A stretch of 22,491 nucleotides of DNA from JAFGTP01 sp964472715 (GTDB lineage: Bacteria > Fidelibacterota > UBA2242 > JAFGTP01). The notes below the pieces were generated by a model. It saw only the letters and a program-made list of their open reading frames with translations, searched no databases and was not told where the DNA came from. The stretch spans positions 1 to 22,491 of the forward strand of contig CAYYMT010000057.1 in NCBI GenBank assembly GCA_964472715.1, in the 5' to 3' direction. A program made the position numbers and the translations under genes. Positions 7,311-15,897 of this stretch are shown piece after piece. Each line of letters opens with the position of its first letter. Position 1 is the stretch's first letter.

Positions 7311-10300
7311 TTATTTCAGAAAAATCATTTTTCCTGTTTGTGAGAATGAGGTTGTATTATTTTTTGCTATCATTTGGTAAAGATACATGCCGCTGGGGAC
7401 AATTTGGCCTCCTGCATCAGTGGCGTCCCAAACCACCTGGTAATAATCGGGAGTTTTTAACTGATGAACCAGGGTTTTAATGGACTTCCCCTGCAGGTCA
7501 AAGATGTTGATCACCACATCACTTTTCTCCGGAACCTGATAATTGATGGTGGTAGAAGGATTGAAGGGATTGGGACTGTTTTGGGATAGGGCGAATTGCT
7601 TCGGCAGGAGGGATTTGTTGTTATCTGTTGCATTGGGACTTGTTGTGAAAAAGTCTATTACCCGCGCCATCATTTCATTGCGGTCAGGGGCATGGTAGAC
7701 CGATTCAAGCGGGAATCCCAAATACACCACTTTACCGGTTTTTTCGCTGGTCCCAAATGTGCCTGAATAGGCGATGCCGGCTATTTTATGATTGCTGACG
7801 TTGTCATATTGCAGCACACTTTTACCGCCATTTAACGGATTCAGGGCATCGGCCCACCTGATATTCATGGTTCCATGTGACCCGTCATCAAATCCGATGT
7901 TTTCCATACCGGCGAAAAGGCCATCATCCAGCCCGGAAACATGATAGTGACGGCCGGATTCGTCACCGGGGGCATCGGCCGAATATTTCGCTTTCAGATA
8001 ATTGTGAATAAACTGTTTGTCGGAGGCCGATCCTTTGGTGTCCAAATCCCAGGCGATTTCCGAACCTGATACGAATAATTTTCCGCCATTTTCCAGGAAT
8101 TCCCTTACCAGGGCCTGTTCGGAATCAGAAAATGTCTCATCGGCAGTGGATTCGTCTCCCAGGATGTAATCTACGATTTCGTATTCTGTAAGATCAAAAA
8201 GGCCGTTAGTGACGGCTTCATTTGTGGCCGATTCAAAAGTGATTCCGGTTTGCCGGGTAGCAATGCCATGGTGGAGTACAAAGTTGTAAGAATTGCCGTC
8301 AGAAGGGCGGTCAAAACCATTGACGATCAGCAGTTTTGAACCGGCAGTATCATTGGGAACCACCGCCAGAATTTCAGAAAAATCCGACAGGCCCGCTTCA
8401 TTTTCCGCCCGCAGTTTGATGTAAAAAATATCATCAGGTGTCAAATTCTCAATTAGATATTCAGTGCCGGAAAACGCGGCATAATGGTCGAAACTCACCC
8501 CATACTTACTGGTATAAAGATGATGAACATCAGCTTCCGGTTTGACGAGGATTTTTACGGCGTTGTTATCCAGTGATTTTATTCCGAAGGATTCAGGCTT
8601 TTCCGGAAAGTTATCGTCGGAAATATAGGTCGGCTGAACCATGATCCCGCTCTCATCACTGACCAACTTGTAAAGAACCGGATCACGCAGAATTTGTTGA
8701 ATTGTTGTTGGTTCTCCGTCAACCAAAACTTCGGATTTGAGCAGCCGAATGCCGTGACTGTAATCCACATAGTAATCAAAATGTCCGTTGTAAAGTGGTT
8801 GAATTGGATCGCCATCCAGTGTATGCCAGCCATAGATCACCACGTGATGGTCACGATTTGGGTCAGTGATTTTATTACTGATAATGACATCCTTTTTAAT
8901 GCCGCCGACTAATTGACCCAATACGCCACCGGCTTCGTCGAATTGTTGATTAATAGCAGTGTTATGTTCAATGAATTTTTCTACTTTTTCATTGTTGTTA
9001 CCCACCGGATAATAGGTTACCGGCGCCAGTTTGATTTCAGCATGGATATAAATGTCATCTACCAGTTTTCTGGTTGGCATTGTGCAACCGTAAAAATCAG
9101 CGATTCGCTGGGCTGTGACCGGCCCCATTGGGATTCGGCAGAAATTGGTGTCGCACCCTATGGCTAAATAGTCGGGCATTACATCATAGACAACAGTGTG
9201 TGAGTTGCCATCATTATCATCAAAGGATTGCTCGATGGTTGTCAGTTGGCGATAAAAGCCGGGAATATTTCCGTAAAGGAATTCTTTATAAATCGCCTCT
9301 TCGCGGGCTGCAAAATCCAGATTTTTTATCGCCTGCATAAACTGGTCGCCATTCCGGAATTCCCGTGAGCGCAAAGGGATTTGAAAGTTGCTCCGCGGCA
9401 ATTCCTCCGCCTGGATCAGATGATCATAAGCCCTTTCCCCGTAATAATCATAGCCATCGCTTTCAGATTCCGTACCGGTGAGCATGGTGTGAATAAACCC
9501 GTTTTTTTCCACCTGCACTGTATGTAAAATCATCCGTTCGGGATTTTTTTTCAGAAGCATGGATATCCGGCCGTTTAAAGCCCGGTGGTCGATCATATTC
9601 TCGTCTTCATTAGTGTCAAATTCAAAATAATCAGATAAATAATTTTGCATCATTTTTGACCGGTGCCAGGTACCGCCGGTGGGCGACACGATTGGTTCGC
9701 CATCATAAAGGGCGACACTGTCATTATAAGCGATAACACTCAGACAATTTTCTTCGGAACTCATCAGCCAGTCTTTAATTTTTTCACCATAATGGTCCTC
9801 ATAGCCGTAATTACTGTCTAGAAAACATATTCGGTCAACATAAAGAGGAATGTCATTTACACCATCTAAAAAAGAAAAGATAAACCGGCCGCCGCCGCTA
9901 TGACCGGTGAGGATAACTTTTACATCCTTCTGCCGGTAATTGGTTTTTAAATATTCCACCAGTTTTTTTGAAATGGCAGCGTGATTCGATGTTTCACTTT
10001 TCCAGGCGGGCCAGCTTTTTTGGTTAGTTTCCAAATAGACTGTTATCAAATTGACCTCTGAAAATTTCTCACGCAAAAAGCGGGTTTGCGCGCCAATGTG
10101 CTGAATATCGTAATGCCAGTCCTCGTCTGCCGATGTGATTTTTCCCACTGTTTCTTCAATGGAATTGCCATTGGGCAGGGCATACAGCGCCAGCCTGACC
10201 GGTTTTTGCGGATCATAATTATCAGGCGCATTGATGTGAATACGGATACCGGGTTCATATTTAAAGGTGACATATTGCTCCTGAAAATAAGGACTGGCTG

Positions 10301-10394
10301 TGAATCCCGGTAATTGTGAGTTACTCTGTCCGGTTAACATTTTTGTAAGGATCACCAGGCTGAAAAGTATAAGGGTAATTTTTTGTTTTTTCAT
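7311..10394 (-). CDS. Secreted multidomain protein: alpha/beta-hydrolase-like, FN3, GATase-like, T9SS-type sorting domain (1027 aa)
   Basis: The ATG at 10394 is chosen over the one 18 bases earlier because GGAG lies 6 bases in front of it. Residues 1-23 form a signal peptide ('LILFSLVILTKMLTGQ'). Residues about 40-280 look like an alpha/beta hydrolase with the nucleophile elbow 'TGHSGGG' (Ser166). About 370-590 is a domain I do not recognise, with 'NGHFDYYVDYSHGIRL'. About 595-680 is a fibronectin type III domain. About 685-918 is a GATase-like Rossmann domain ('KLLIVNGFDRP', 'EFLENGGKLFVSGSE') of the kind found in secreted Bacteroidota enzymes. Residues about 930-1027 form a FlgD-like sorting domain ('SQNSPNPFNPSTTI', 'VPSGMYLYQM'), the usual signal for the type IX system. 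A secreted or surface-bound hydrolase is likely; the substrate is unknown. It is a single gene. Confidence 0.85.
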   Translation of the reverse strand: MKKQKITLILFSLVILTKMLTGQSNSQLPGFTASPYFQEQYVTFKYEPGIRIHINAPDNYDPQKPVRLALYALPNGNSIEETVGKITSADEDWHYDIQHIGAQTRFLREKFSEVNLITVYLETNQKSWPAWKSETSNHAAISKKLVEYLKTNYRQKDVKVILTGHSGGGRFIFSFLDGVNDIPLYVDRICFLDSNYGYEDHYGEKIKDWLMSSEENCLSVIAYNDSVALYDGEPIVSPTGGTWHRSKMMQNYLSDYFEFDTNEDENMIDHRALNGRISMLLKKNPERMILHTVQVEKNGFIHTMLTGTESESDGYDYYGERAYDHLIQAEELPRSNFQIPLRSREFRNGDQFMQAIKNLDFAAREEAIYKEFLYGNIPGFYRQLTTIEQSFDDNDGNSHTVVYDVMPDYLAIGCDTNFCRIPMGPVTAQRIADFYGCTMPTRKLVDDIYIHAEIKLAPVTYYPVGNNNEKVEKFIEHNTAINQQFDEAGGVLGQLVGGIKKDVIISNKITDPNRDHHVVIYGWHTLDGDPIQPLYNGHFDYYVDYSHGIRLLKSEVLVDGEPTTIQQILRDPVLYKLVSDESGIMVQPTYISDDNFPEKPESFGIKSLDNNAVKILVKPEADVHHLYTSKYGVSFDHYAAFSGTEYLIENLTPDDIFYIKLRAENEAGLSDFSEILAVVPNDTAGSKLLIVNGFDRPSDGNSYNFVLHHGIATRQTGITFESATNEAVTNGLFDLTEYEIVDYILGDESTADETFSDSEQALVREFLENGGKLFVSGSEIAWDLDTKGSASDKQFIHNYLKAKYSADAPGDESGRHYHVSGLDDGLFAGMENIGFDDGSHGTMNIRWADALNPLNGGKSVLQYDNVSNHKIAGIAYSGTFGTSEKTGKVVYLGFPLESVYHAPDRNEMMARVIDFFTTSPNATDNNKSLLPKQFALSQNSPNPFNPSTTINYQVPEKSDVVINIFDLQGKSIKTLVHQLKTPDYYQVVWDATDAGGQIVPSGMYLYQMIAKNNTTSFSQTGKMIFLK

Positions 10395-10515
10395 TCTTTC
10401 TCCGGTTTTCATGCTAATTATTCATTATATTTTTTATGCGTGTCAGAGCGCTATATTTTTAAATATTCTTAAGTGTCAATTTAATTTTTTTGATGATGAA
10501 ATAAAAAGGAGAATA

Positions 10516-11406
10516 ATGGGTTTTTACAGAAATTGGTTTCTGGCCAGCCGTCCGTGGTCACTGACAATGACTTTTGTGTCAATCGCGGTGGGTTTTGCTT
10601 ACGCGGCGGCGGGACATGGATTTTCCACCGGGTTGTTCCTGCTGACGCTGATAGCCGGAATATTGGTCCATCTGGCGGCGAATTTAATGAACGATTACTT
10701 TGATGTAAAAAATGGTGTGGATTTCGACTCTGTGCTGACCGCCCAATACCGGCCGCATCCTTTGGTGGAAGGCAAAATAGACTTAAAAAGTGTACTGTGG
10801 GTTTCCGTGGCAATGTTTTTGTTTGCCGCGCTGATTGGCCTTTATCTGGTCATTACCAGAGGAGTTTTGTTACTCTGGATTGGACTGGCAGGATTGTTTT
10901 TGGCGATTTCTTATACCGCTCCGCCGTTTAAGTATAAATATAAGGGATTAGGAGAAGTTGGTGTCTTACTGATCTGGGGGCCGCTCATGACTGCCGGAAG
11001 TTATTATATTCAAACCTTATGCCTGAATTGGGAGATTATTGTTATCTCTGTCCCTATCGGATTGCTGGTGTCACTTGTCCTGCTGATCAATAATGTCCGT
11101 GACCTTGCTACTGACAGCAGCCAAAGCATTAAAACGCTGCCGGTTGTTTTTTCAAAGCAAGTGGGACTGCATATTTATACCGGGATCATTATCATGGCTT
11201 ATTTATGGGTAATTACAATCAGTCTGCTTGGCCCTTTAACAGTGTGGTCGCTGCTGGTCCTGCTGTCCTGCCCTTTAGCCATCAAAATGATCAGGCAAAT
11301 GTATCGCGAAATTCCCAATGACGCCGATGCCGAAACCGCAAAATTGGATACTTTGTTTGGCCTTTTGTTATTAATATCAATATTTTTGAGCAATTATGTT
11401 GGATGA
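10516..11406 (+). CDS. menA: 1,4-dihydroxy-2-naphthoate polyprenyltransferase (MenA), UbiA superfamily
   Basis: An integral membrane prenyltransferase of 296 residues, the usual MenA length. The start is the ATG at 10516 with AAAAGGAG just before it; the open frame extends further upstream but without a ribosome site. The first prenyl-diphosphate/Mg2+ motif is 'NDYFDVKNGVD' (Asp60, Asp63, Asp69) and the second is 'RDLATD' (Asp196, Asp200). 'FLASRPWSLTMTF' at the N-terminus is typical of MenA. The enzyme would attach the polyprenyl tail to DHNA in menaquinone synthesis, so the host probably respires with menaquinone. A different UbiA-family substrate cannot be fully excluded. It overlaps the next gene by 11 bases. 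The 121-base gap to the divergent secreted-protein gene probably holds its promoter. Confidence 0.85.
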   Translation: MGFYRNWFLASRPWSLTMTFVSIAVGFAYAAAGHGFSTGLFLLTLIAGILVHLAANLMNDYFDVKNGVDFDSVLTAQYRPHPLVEGKIDLKSVLWVSVAMFLFAALIGLYLVITRGVLLLWIGLAGLFLAISYTAPPFKYKYKGLGEVGVLLIWGPLMTAGSYYIQTLCLNWEIIVISVPIGLLVSLVLLINNVRDLATDSSQSIKTLPVVFSKQVGLHIYTGIIIMAYLWVITISLLGPLTVWSLLVLLSCPLAIKMIRQMYREIPNDADAETAKLDTLFGLLLLISIFLSNYVG

Positions 11407-12022
11407 AAAGAGAGAATTATATCAGATCGTTTTAATGATTGGCTTTGCGGCGGTTTTATGGTTTTTTACCTTTGCTGTTGATCTGTTTAATTTTTGGCTA
11501 AAAATCAGTTTGTCTGCCGGAAGCCTGGCGATTATCTCAATACTGATTTCTGTACCTGGAAAAGAACAATACCGTTTGAATGTGAGAAATGTTGTTTACG
11601 GCCTTGTCTCGGCAGCGATTTTATATGGCATTTTTTATCTGGGGAATTTTGTTTCCGGACTATTATTTGACTTTTCAGCTCACCAGGTAGGTTCCATATA
11701 TGCGAAAGGTGAGGGGACACATCCTGTTGTTATACTCTTTATTTTGCTATTTATTACCAGCCCGGGGGAGGAAATATTTTGGCGCGGATATTTGCAGCGC
11801 AAACTGATGGCTAGGTATTCTGATTTTTCAGGGTGGATATTGGGAAGCATTGTTTATGGTTTGGTGCATATCTGGTCGATGAACTTCATGCTGGTCGGCG
11901 CTGCCATGGTGGCCGGCGCTTTCTGGGGTTTTCTCTATTTGCGCTACCGCAGTCTTTCCATGCTGATCATTTCTCATGCTTTATGGACGGTTGGGGTTTT
12001 TGTGTTGTTTCCGATTGGTTAG
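11396..12022 (+). CDS. CPBP family intramembrane glutamic endopeptidase (CAAX protease-like)
   Basis: A 208-residue protein with about six hydrophobic segments and the ABI/CPBP motifs: 'PGEEIFWRGYL' (Glu125, Glu126, Arg130), 'GLVHIWSMNF' (His158) and 'ISHALW' (His194). These are the glutamates and histidines of the Rce1-type active site inside the membrane. Bacterial members cleave or modify membrane peptides, and some protect against bacteriocins or mature prenylated or peptide substrates. No target is evident here. The ATG overlaps the end of menA by 11 bases and no strong ribosome site is visible, so it is probably translated by coupling to menA. Confidence 0.88.
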   Translation: MLDEKRELYQIVLMIGFAAVLWFFTFAVDLFNFWLKISLSAGSLAIISILISVPGKEQYRLNVRNVVYGLVSAAILYGIFYLGNFVSGLLFDFSAHQVGSIYAKGEGTHPVVILFILLFITSPGEEIFWRGYLQRKLMARYSDFSGWILGSIVYGLVHIWSMNFMLVGAAMVAGAFWGFLYLRYRSLSMLIISHALWTVGVFVLFPIG

Positions 12023-12117
12023 TGTTTATTTAGTTCCTGTTTTTTTGCATTTATGTTAATGAAAGGGCAAATTGTTTGAGTAAGACTACATTTCATTAAA
12101 GAAGAGATAATTTCGGC

Positions 12118-12222
12118 ATGAAAACTCCTCGAAATTTAAGTAGTAAGGATGCCCAAAAGTTTTTAAATATAATTGCTCAACAAATGAATATAAGCAAACA
12201 ATATCTCGTTAAAATGCTTTAA
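12118..12222 (+). pseudogene. 34-codon open frame, probable remnant next to an IS-like end
   Basis: ATG to TAA gives 'MKTPRNLSSKDAQKFLNII' followed by 'AQQMNISKQYLVKML'. The second part reads like a helix-turn-helix recognition segment and the first like the start of a HicA-type protein, but it is too short for either. There is no good ribosome site. Just behind it lies a sequence similar to an insertion-sequence terminus, so it could be the tail of a degraded transposase. Bases 12023-12265 hold nothing else I can support. Confidence 0.22.
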
Positions 12223-12233
12223 TAGTTACCTAC

Positions 12234-12249
12234 CTTTTGGGACAGCCTC
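12234..12249 (-). repeat. IS-terminus-like sequence
   Basis: On the minus strand this reads GAGGCTGTCCCAAAAG, very like the terminal inverted repeat of many IS4/IS5/IS1182-type elements (commonly gaggctgtctcaaaag). No matching opposite end is visible in 12023-12120 and no transposase is present, so if real it is one end of a deleted element. The identification rests on pattern memory only. Confidence 0.3.
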
Positions 12250-12265
12250 ACGTGTAATTTTCTAA

Positions 12266-14929
12266 CTACTCCACAATCTCTACAATTCGGCTATATCGAC
12301 CACTTTTCGTTTTTGTGCGTAATTTTACCGGCGGGGCCAGTTTTGCCGGTTTTGCCCATTCCCGCCAGAATTTGCCATTGTTTTTGGAATATTCTACTGT
12401 CAGGCCGGGAAACCGGATATTGGATTTGAGCACACCGCCTTTGAGTTCTGCTCCCGGAAGAGGCACGCGATAGTTTACACCGATCACATCAGGCACCTCA
12501 TTGCGAATATCGACCCATTGGTAAAAATCAAGAATGGGAAGAATGTTTTGTCCCAGGGAATTAGCAAAAACCTGCCATGCTTTATCGATGTTTTTTTCTG
12601 AGGGCATTGTCATGCTCCAGGCCCGCTCGGAGAATCCAAGGATTTTTGGAAAAGTAAAATATTCAATATACTCAGGCACCTTTTGGTTTTCAGCCCACAA
12701 TTCTGTCTGCATACCAATAATATTATTGTGTTGTTTTAACGGTGTTCTGTCTTTCCAGATTTCAGGATCAATAGGATTACCCATCTGATCCATAGTAGCA
12801 TTGGCAAAGACATTGAATGGCCGGTAATAGAAGGTTTTTTTGGTATCTACAAAATCGGCCCAGTAAAAACCGGGTTCTTCAGGGTCTTTATTATAAGCCA
12901 TATCCAGGTAAAGATTGGTCGCATGGGCCAGGACAACCTTGTAGCCTTTGTTAGCCAATTTGTATCCGTAATCTTCATTCCCCCAGGTCCAGACATTGTT
13001 CCAGTCCATGGGAATGAAGCCATCCAGTTTCATGGAAGAGTCCGCATTGTGGAAAAGATCAGACCACCCCATCATGTCAGCGTCAACGGAATTGATAATC
13101 TTTTGCCAGCGATTGGAAAAATAGGCGACCAGTTCTTTATCTGTCAAGTCCTTTGTTTCCGGGTTACTTTTTACAGCCGGCGATCCCTGCCACCAGACAT
13201 TATTTTTCAGTGAGGGCAATTCATCGCCGCCACCATGAATGGCTGTTAATTCCGCTTCCGCCACAGCATTATACCGGTCCTTGATGGAATTGACAACAGT
13301 TTCCAGAAAATTATAGGTGGATTTCAGTGCCGGATTGACAAAATTATCCGTATAATTTTGGACTGTGGTATGATCGGAAGTGTCTGCCGGATCGATCAAC
13401 CGGTATTGGGTGGCTTTTTCCGGATCACTTCGCCGGTATTTCCGGTAACGGTATTCCATGGATTGCACAGCAGCGCGGGCATGGGCCGGCATTTCGATTT
13501 CCGGAATGACATCGATGTGGCGCTCAGCCGCATAATACAAAATATCCTCAAAATCTTCGGTGGTGTAATAACCCCAGCCCTTGCCGGCGAAATTCACCAG
13601 GGATTGCTCAAAACCATTATAATCGGGTTTCTTCCCGAAGTTGGCCTCCACCTCGTCGGCGGGCTTGATAATATTATCACCTTTGTCAAAATTATTTCCG
13701 CTGCCATAGGCCATATGGAGCATATTTTCATCTTTCAGATCATGACCACGTTTGGCGCCATATTCAGTCAGTTCCGGGATTTCCGGGATTTCCAGTCGCC
13801 AGCCTTCATCATCATTGAGGTGAAAGTGGAATTTGTTGACTTTGAAAAACGCCAGCAGGTCCAGCAGTTTCAAGACGGTTTCTTTGGATTGAAAATGACG
13901 GGCCACATCCAGCATCATGCCGCGGTACTCAAAGCGGGGTTTGTCCCATATTTTTACTTGCGGCAGGTCAATCGCTGTGAGATATTCCTGTTGGGCGGCA
14001 TTTTTGTAAAATTTGTAGTTAACCAGTTGCCGCAAGGTCTGTATTCCGTAAAAGACACCGGCCCGGTCTGATCCGACGATCACGATACCGCTGTCAGGCT
14101 GTGTGGAAAAAAAGTAACTTTCGGAATCGGCTTTGCCGTCTTGATCAACATCCAGATTTTCATTTATTTTGAGGTAGACCCGCACAGTTTCTTCTTTGGG
14201 AAATTCGCCGGTCAGGGTTTTAAAATACTGGTTCAGGAATTTTGCTTCGCTGTTTAAGTTTTCTGAGTGGTTGATTTTGATATCGCTAAGTTGAATTCGC
14301 AGGGGCTTACCGGCTTCGATCACCTTGTAGGGCCGGGGAATGATACGGTCTTTTAACGCCAGTTCAATCAATTCCACATTATCGGCGTAACGGGATTCCG
14401 GTGTTGGTACCGGAAGATTGTCATCACCATGGCGGCTGGTGTGTTTGGGGTTCTTCGGGTCCAGGAAGACTTTAGATAAGACCGCTGCCGGTTTATTGCC
14501 ATTGAATGAAATGTGAAACCCGGCCGGCGCGTCGGTTTTTAGAATCGCCCAGTTCGCCAGGTAAAGGTCAAACTCACGTTGGTCCCCCGGTTGGATTGGC
14601 TTGAAATTCTTTAATGGTTTCATGGCGTAATAATCACCACTCTGTGCTTCGTCGGCCAGGGAAATCTCTATGCCCTGGGAGGATAATCGCTGCAAGCCTT
14701 CCCCGTCGGGCAGAACTGCGCGCAGAGAATTAAAGTAAAGGGTCCAGTTTTCATTGCCAAGGGGAATTTCGCCAGTGTTGATGAGGGTCAATTTTGATTG
14801 GAAAGAGGCGCTGCCACCCACCATGTGATCAACCGGTTGCCACTCAATTTTCAGATTATTTGCTTCGGGATGATCTCCACAGGAAACCACAATAAAAACA
14901 GTCATTAAGAGCAGATAAATTTTTTTCAT
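12266..14929 (-). CDS. GH20 beta-N-acetylhexosaminidase / chitobiase, lipoprotein (887 aa)
   Basis: The N-terminus 'LLLMTVFIVVSC' is a lipoprotein signal with acylated Cys17. The domain order is that of Serratia-type chitobiase: a carbohydrate-binding-like N-terminal domain (about residues 25-175, 'SASFQSKLTLINTGEIPLG'), a GH20b domain (about 190-330), the catalytic GH20 barrel starting at 'FEYRGMMLDVARHFQS' (about 335-790), and a C-terminal Ig-like domain. The catalytic pair is Asp569-Glu570 in 'IHGGGDELP', close in position to Asp539-Glu540 of Serratia chitobiase. 'HFHLNDDEGWRLEIP' and 'VIPEIEMPAHARA' are further active-site blocks. It removes N-acetylglucosamine from chitobiose or similar beta-linked sugars, probably in the periplasm or on the surface. 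It is divergent from rex, with 236 bases between them, and is not in an operon. Confidence 0.92.
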   Translation of the reverse strand: MKKIYLLLMTVFIVVSCGDHPEANNLKIEWQPVDHMVGGSASFQSKLTLINTGEIPLGNENWTLYFNSLRAVLPDGEGLQRLSSQGIEISLADEAQSGDYYAMKPLKNFKPIQPGDQREFDLYLANWAILKTDAPAGFHISFNGNKPAAVLSKVFLDPKNPKHTSRHGDDNLPVPTPESRYADNVELIELALKDRIIPRPYKVIEAGKPLRIQLSDIKINHSENLNSEAKFLNQYFKTLTGEFPKEETVRVYLKINENLDVDQDGKADSESYFFSTQPDSGIVIVGSDRAGVFYGIQTLRQLVNYKFYKNAAQQEYLTAIDLPQVKIWDKPRFEYRGMMLDVARHFQSKETVLKLLDLLAFFKVNKFHFHLNDDEGWRLEIPEIPELTEYGAKRGHDLKDENMLHMAYGSGNNFDKGDNIIKPADEVEANFGKKPDYNGFEQSLVNFAGKGWGYYTTEDFEDILYYAAERHIDVIPEIEMPAHARAAVQSMEYRYRKYRRSDPEKATQYRLIDPADTSDHTTVQNYTDNFVNPALKSTYNFLETVVNSIKDRYNAVAEAELTAIHGGGDELPSLKNNVWWQGSPAVKSNPETKDLTDKELVAYFSNRWQKIINSVDADMMGWSDLFHNADSSMKLDGFIPMDWNNVWTWGNEDYGYKLANKGYKVVLAHATNLYLDMAYNKDPEEPGFYWADFVDTKKTFYYRPFNVFANATMDQMGNPIDPEIWKDRTPLKQHNNIIGMQTELWAENQKVPEYIEYFTFPKILGFSERAWSMTMPSEKNIDKAWQVFANSLGQNILPILDFYQWVDIRNEVPDVIGVNYRVPLPGAELKGGVLKSNIRFPGLTVEYSKNNGKFWREWAKPAKLAPPVKLRTKTKSGRYSRIVEIVE

Positions 14930-15118
14930 TTTCCTATCCTCACAAGTTTTAAAAAGTTAGCGATAACATTAAATATTGTCAATCATATCAAATTAAACAA
15001 AGAATTTATACATTTTCAATTTTCACTAATTTATTGAAACAATGATATTTTCTTAAAACCCTTGCATTAAGGAAAATAGAGTAAAATATAAAAAACTGTC
15101 AAAAATTCTTGCACCTCG

Positions 15119-15144
15119 CTTGTGAAAGTTATAACTTTCACAAG
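15119..15144 (+). promoter_or_regulatory. Rex operator-like perfect palindrome upstream of rex
   Basis: A perfect 26-bp inverted repeat: CTTGTGAAAGTTA followed by its reverse complement TAACTTTCACAAG. It lies 21 bases before the rex ATG. The arms contain TTGTGAA and TTCACAA, the two halves of the known Rex operator, but they are 10 bases apart where the consensus has 4. A loose promoter (TTGCAC at 15109, TATAAC at 15130) overlaps it, which would allow autorepression. The remaining 14930-15118 is AT-rich spacer between divergent genes. Confidence 0.65.
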
Positions 15145-15165
15145 TAGAATTTTAAAAGAAATTTT

Positions 15166-15807
15166 ATGAATGCAAAAACTGAAAAAATATCAGAAGTTGT
15201 TATCCGGCGTTTGACTGACTATCTACGGTGTTTGAAGCATGCGCAGACAGCGGGTAAAAATTTCATGAAGTCCAGTGAGATATCGCAAGAGTGCGGCCTC
15301 AATCCGTCCATTATTCGCAAGGACCTGGCCCATTTCGGCGCTTACGGGGTGAAGGGAACAGGCTATAATATTGATGAACTTATTGACAATCTGCACAAAA
15401 TCCTGGGCCTGACAAAAACACGGGATGTGGTGCTGATCGGCGCGGGCAATCTCGGCACCGCCATGATCAAATATCCCGGCTTCAGAAGTGTCAATTTTAA
15501 TTTTATCGCCGCCTTTGATACTGATAAGGAAAAAATCGGAAAATTCATCGGTGCGACACCCATTTATTCGATGTCATCCCTGAATGAATTTATACAAACC
15601 AACAAAATTGAAATCGTTGTATTGTCTGTTCCCAGCTCTGAAACGCATGAGATCGTTGAAAACCTGAATTCCAATTACGTCAAAGGAGTATTGAACTTCA
15701 CTTCGGAAATATTACCCGCCAGAAAAAACAATATGTTTGTTCATAATATTGATCTGGCCAAGGAACTGGAAGTGATTTCTTTTTGCATGAAAAATTGTTT
15801 GTCCTGA
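15166..15807 (+). CDS. rex: Redox-sensing transcriptional repressor Rex
   Basis: A protein of 213 residues, normal for Rex. The N-terminal winged helix is visible as 'RRLTDYLRCL', then 'KSSEISQECGLNPSIIRKDL' and 'HFGAYGVKGTGY', the family's DNA-contact block. The NAD(H)-binding Rossmann domain starts with 'DVVLIGAGNLGTAM' (glycines at about 92-97) and has 'FIAAFDTDKEKIG' for the ribose contact. The C-terminal helix for domain swapping is 'IDLAKELEVISFCMK'. Rex releases DNA when NADH/NAD+ rises and so controls respiratory and fermentative genes. The next genes, 90 bases downstream on the same strand, encode a membrane redox/ion-pumping complex, a likely target. No strong Shine-Dalgarno is visible. 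Confidence 0.95.
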   Translation: MNAKTEKISEVVIRRLTDYLRCLKHAQTAGKNFMKSSEISQECGLNPSIIRKDLAHFGAYGVKGTGYNIDELIDNLHKILGLTKTRDVVLIGAGNLGTAMIKYPGFRSVNFNFIAAFDTDKEKIGKFIGATPIYSMSSLNEFIQTNKIEIVVLSVPSSETHEIVENLNSNYVKGVLNFTSEILPARKNNMFVHNIDLAKELEVISFCMKNCLS

Positions 15808-15829
15808 CTTTCGATAGTTATGTTGTCAA

Positions 15830-15858
15830 TTGAACAATTGAAATAAAATCAGTATTAA
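15830..15858 (+). promoter_or_regulatory. Candidate promoter before mrpE
   Basis: TTGAAC (15830-15835) and TATTAA (15853-15858) are separated by 17 bases and lie about 40 bases before the mrpE start. Two CAATTG hexamers (15827-15832 and 15835-15840) cover the -35 region. The boxes match the sigma-70 consensus only partly, so this is a candidate for a promoter separate from that of rex. Confidence 0.3.
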
Positions 15859-15897
15859 TGATAAGGTGTATTAATTTAATTTTTTAAAGGCTGAAAC

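Noticed and set aside
10300..10515. N-terminal extension of the menA reading frame to 10300
   Set aside because: It would overlap the divergent secreted-protein gene, has no ribosome site, and the MenA homology starts at the ATG at 10516, which has AAAAGGAG before it.
12118..12222. Functional HicA toxin gene
   Set aside because: Only the first dozen residues resemble HicA; the frame is half the needed length, lacks the catalytic His region and has no HicB neighbour.
13358..14071. 237-codon open frame on the plus strand inside the GH20 gene
   Set aside because: It is antisense to conserved GH20 catalytic sequence, has no ribosome site and its translation resembles no family.
15823..15840. 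Second Rex operator before mrpE (TTGTCAATTGAACAA)
   Set aside because: It lacks the GTGA/TCAC core and is 15 bp instead of 18; the likeness is limited to the outer TTGT and ACAA.
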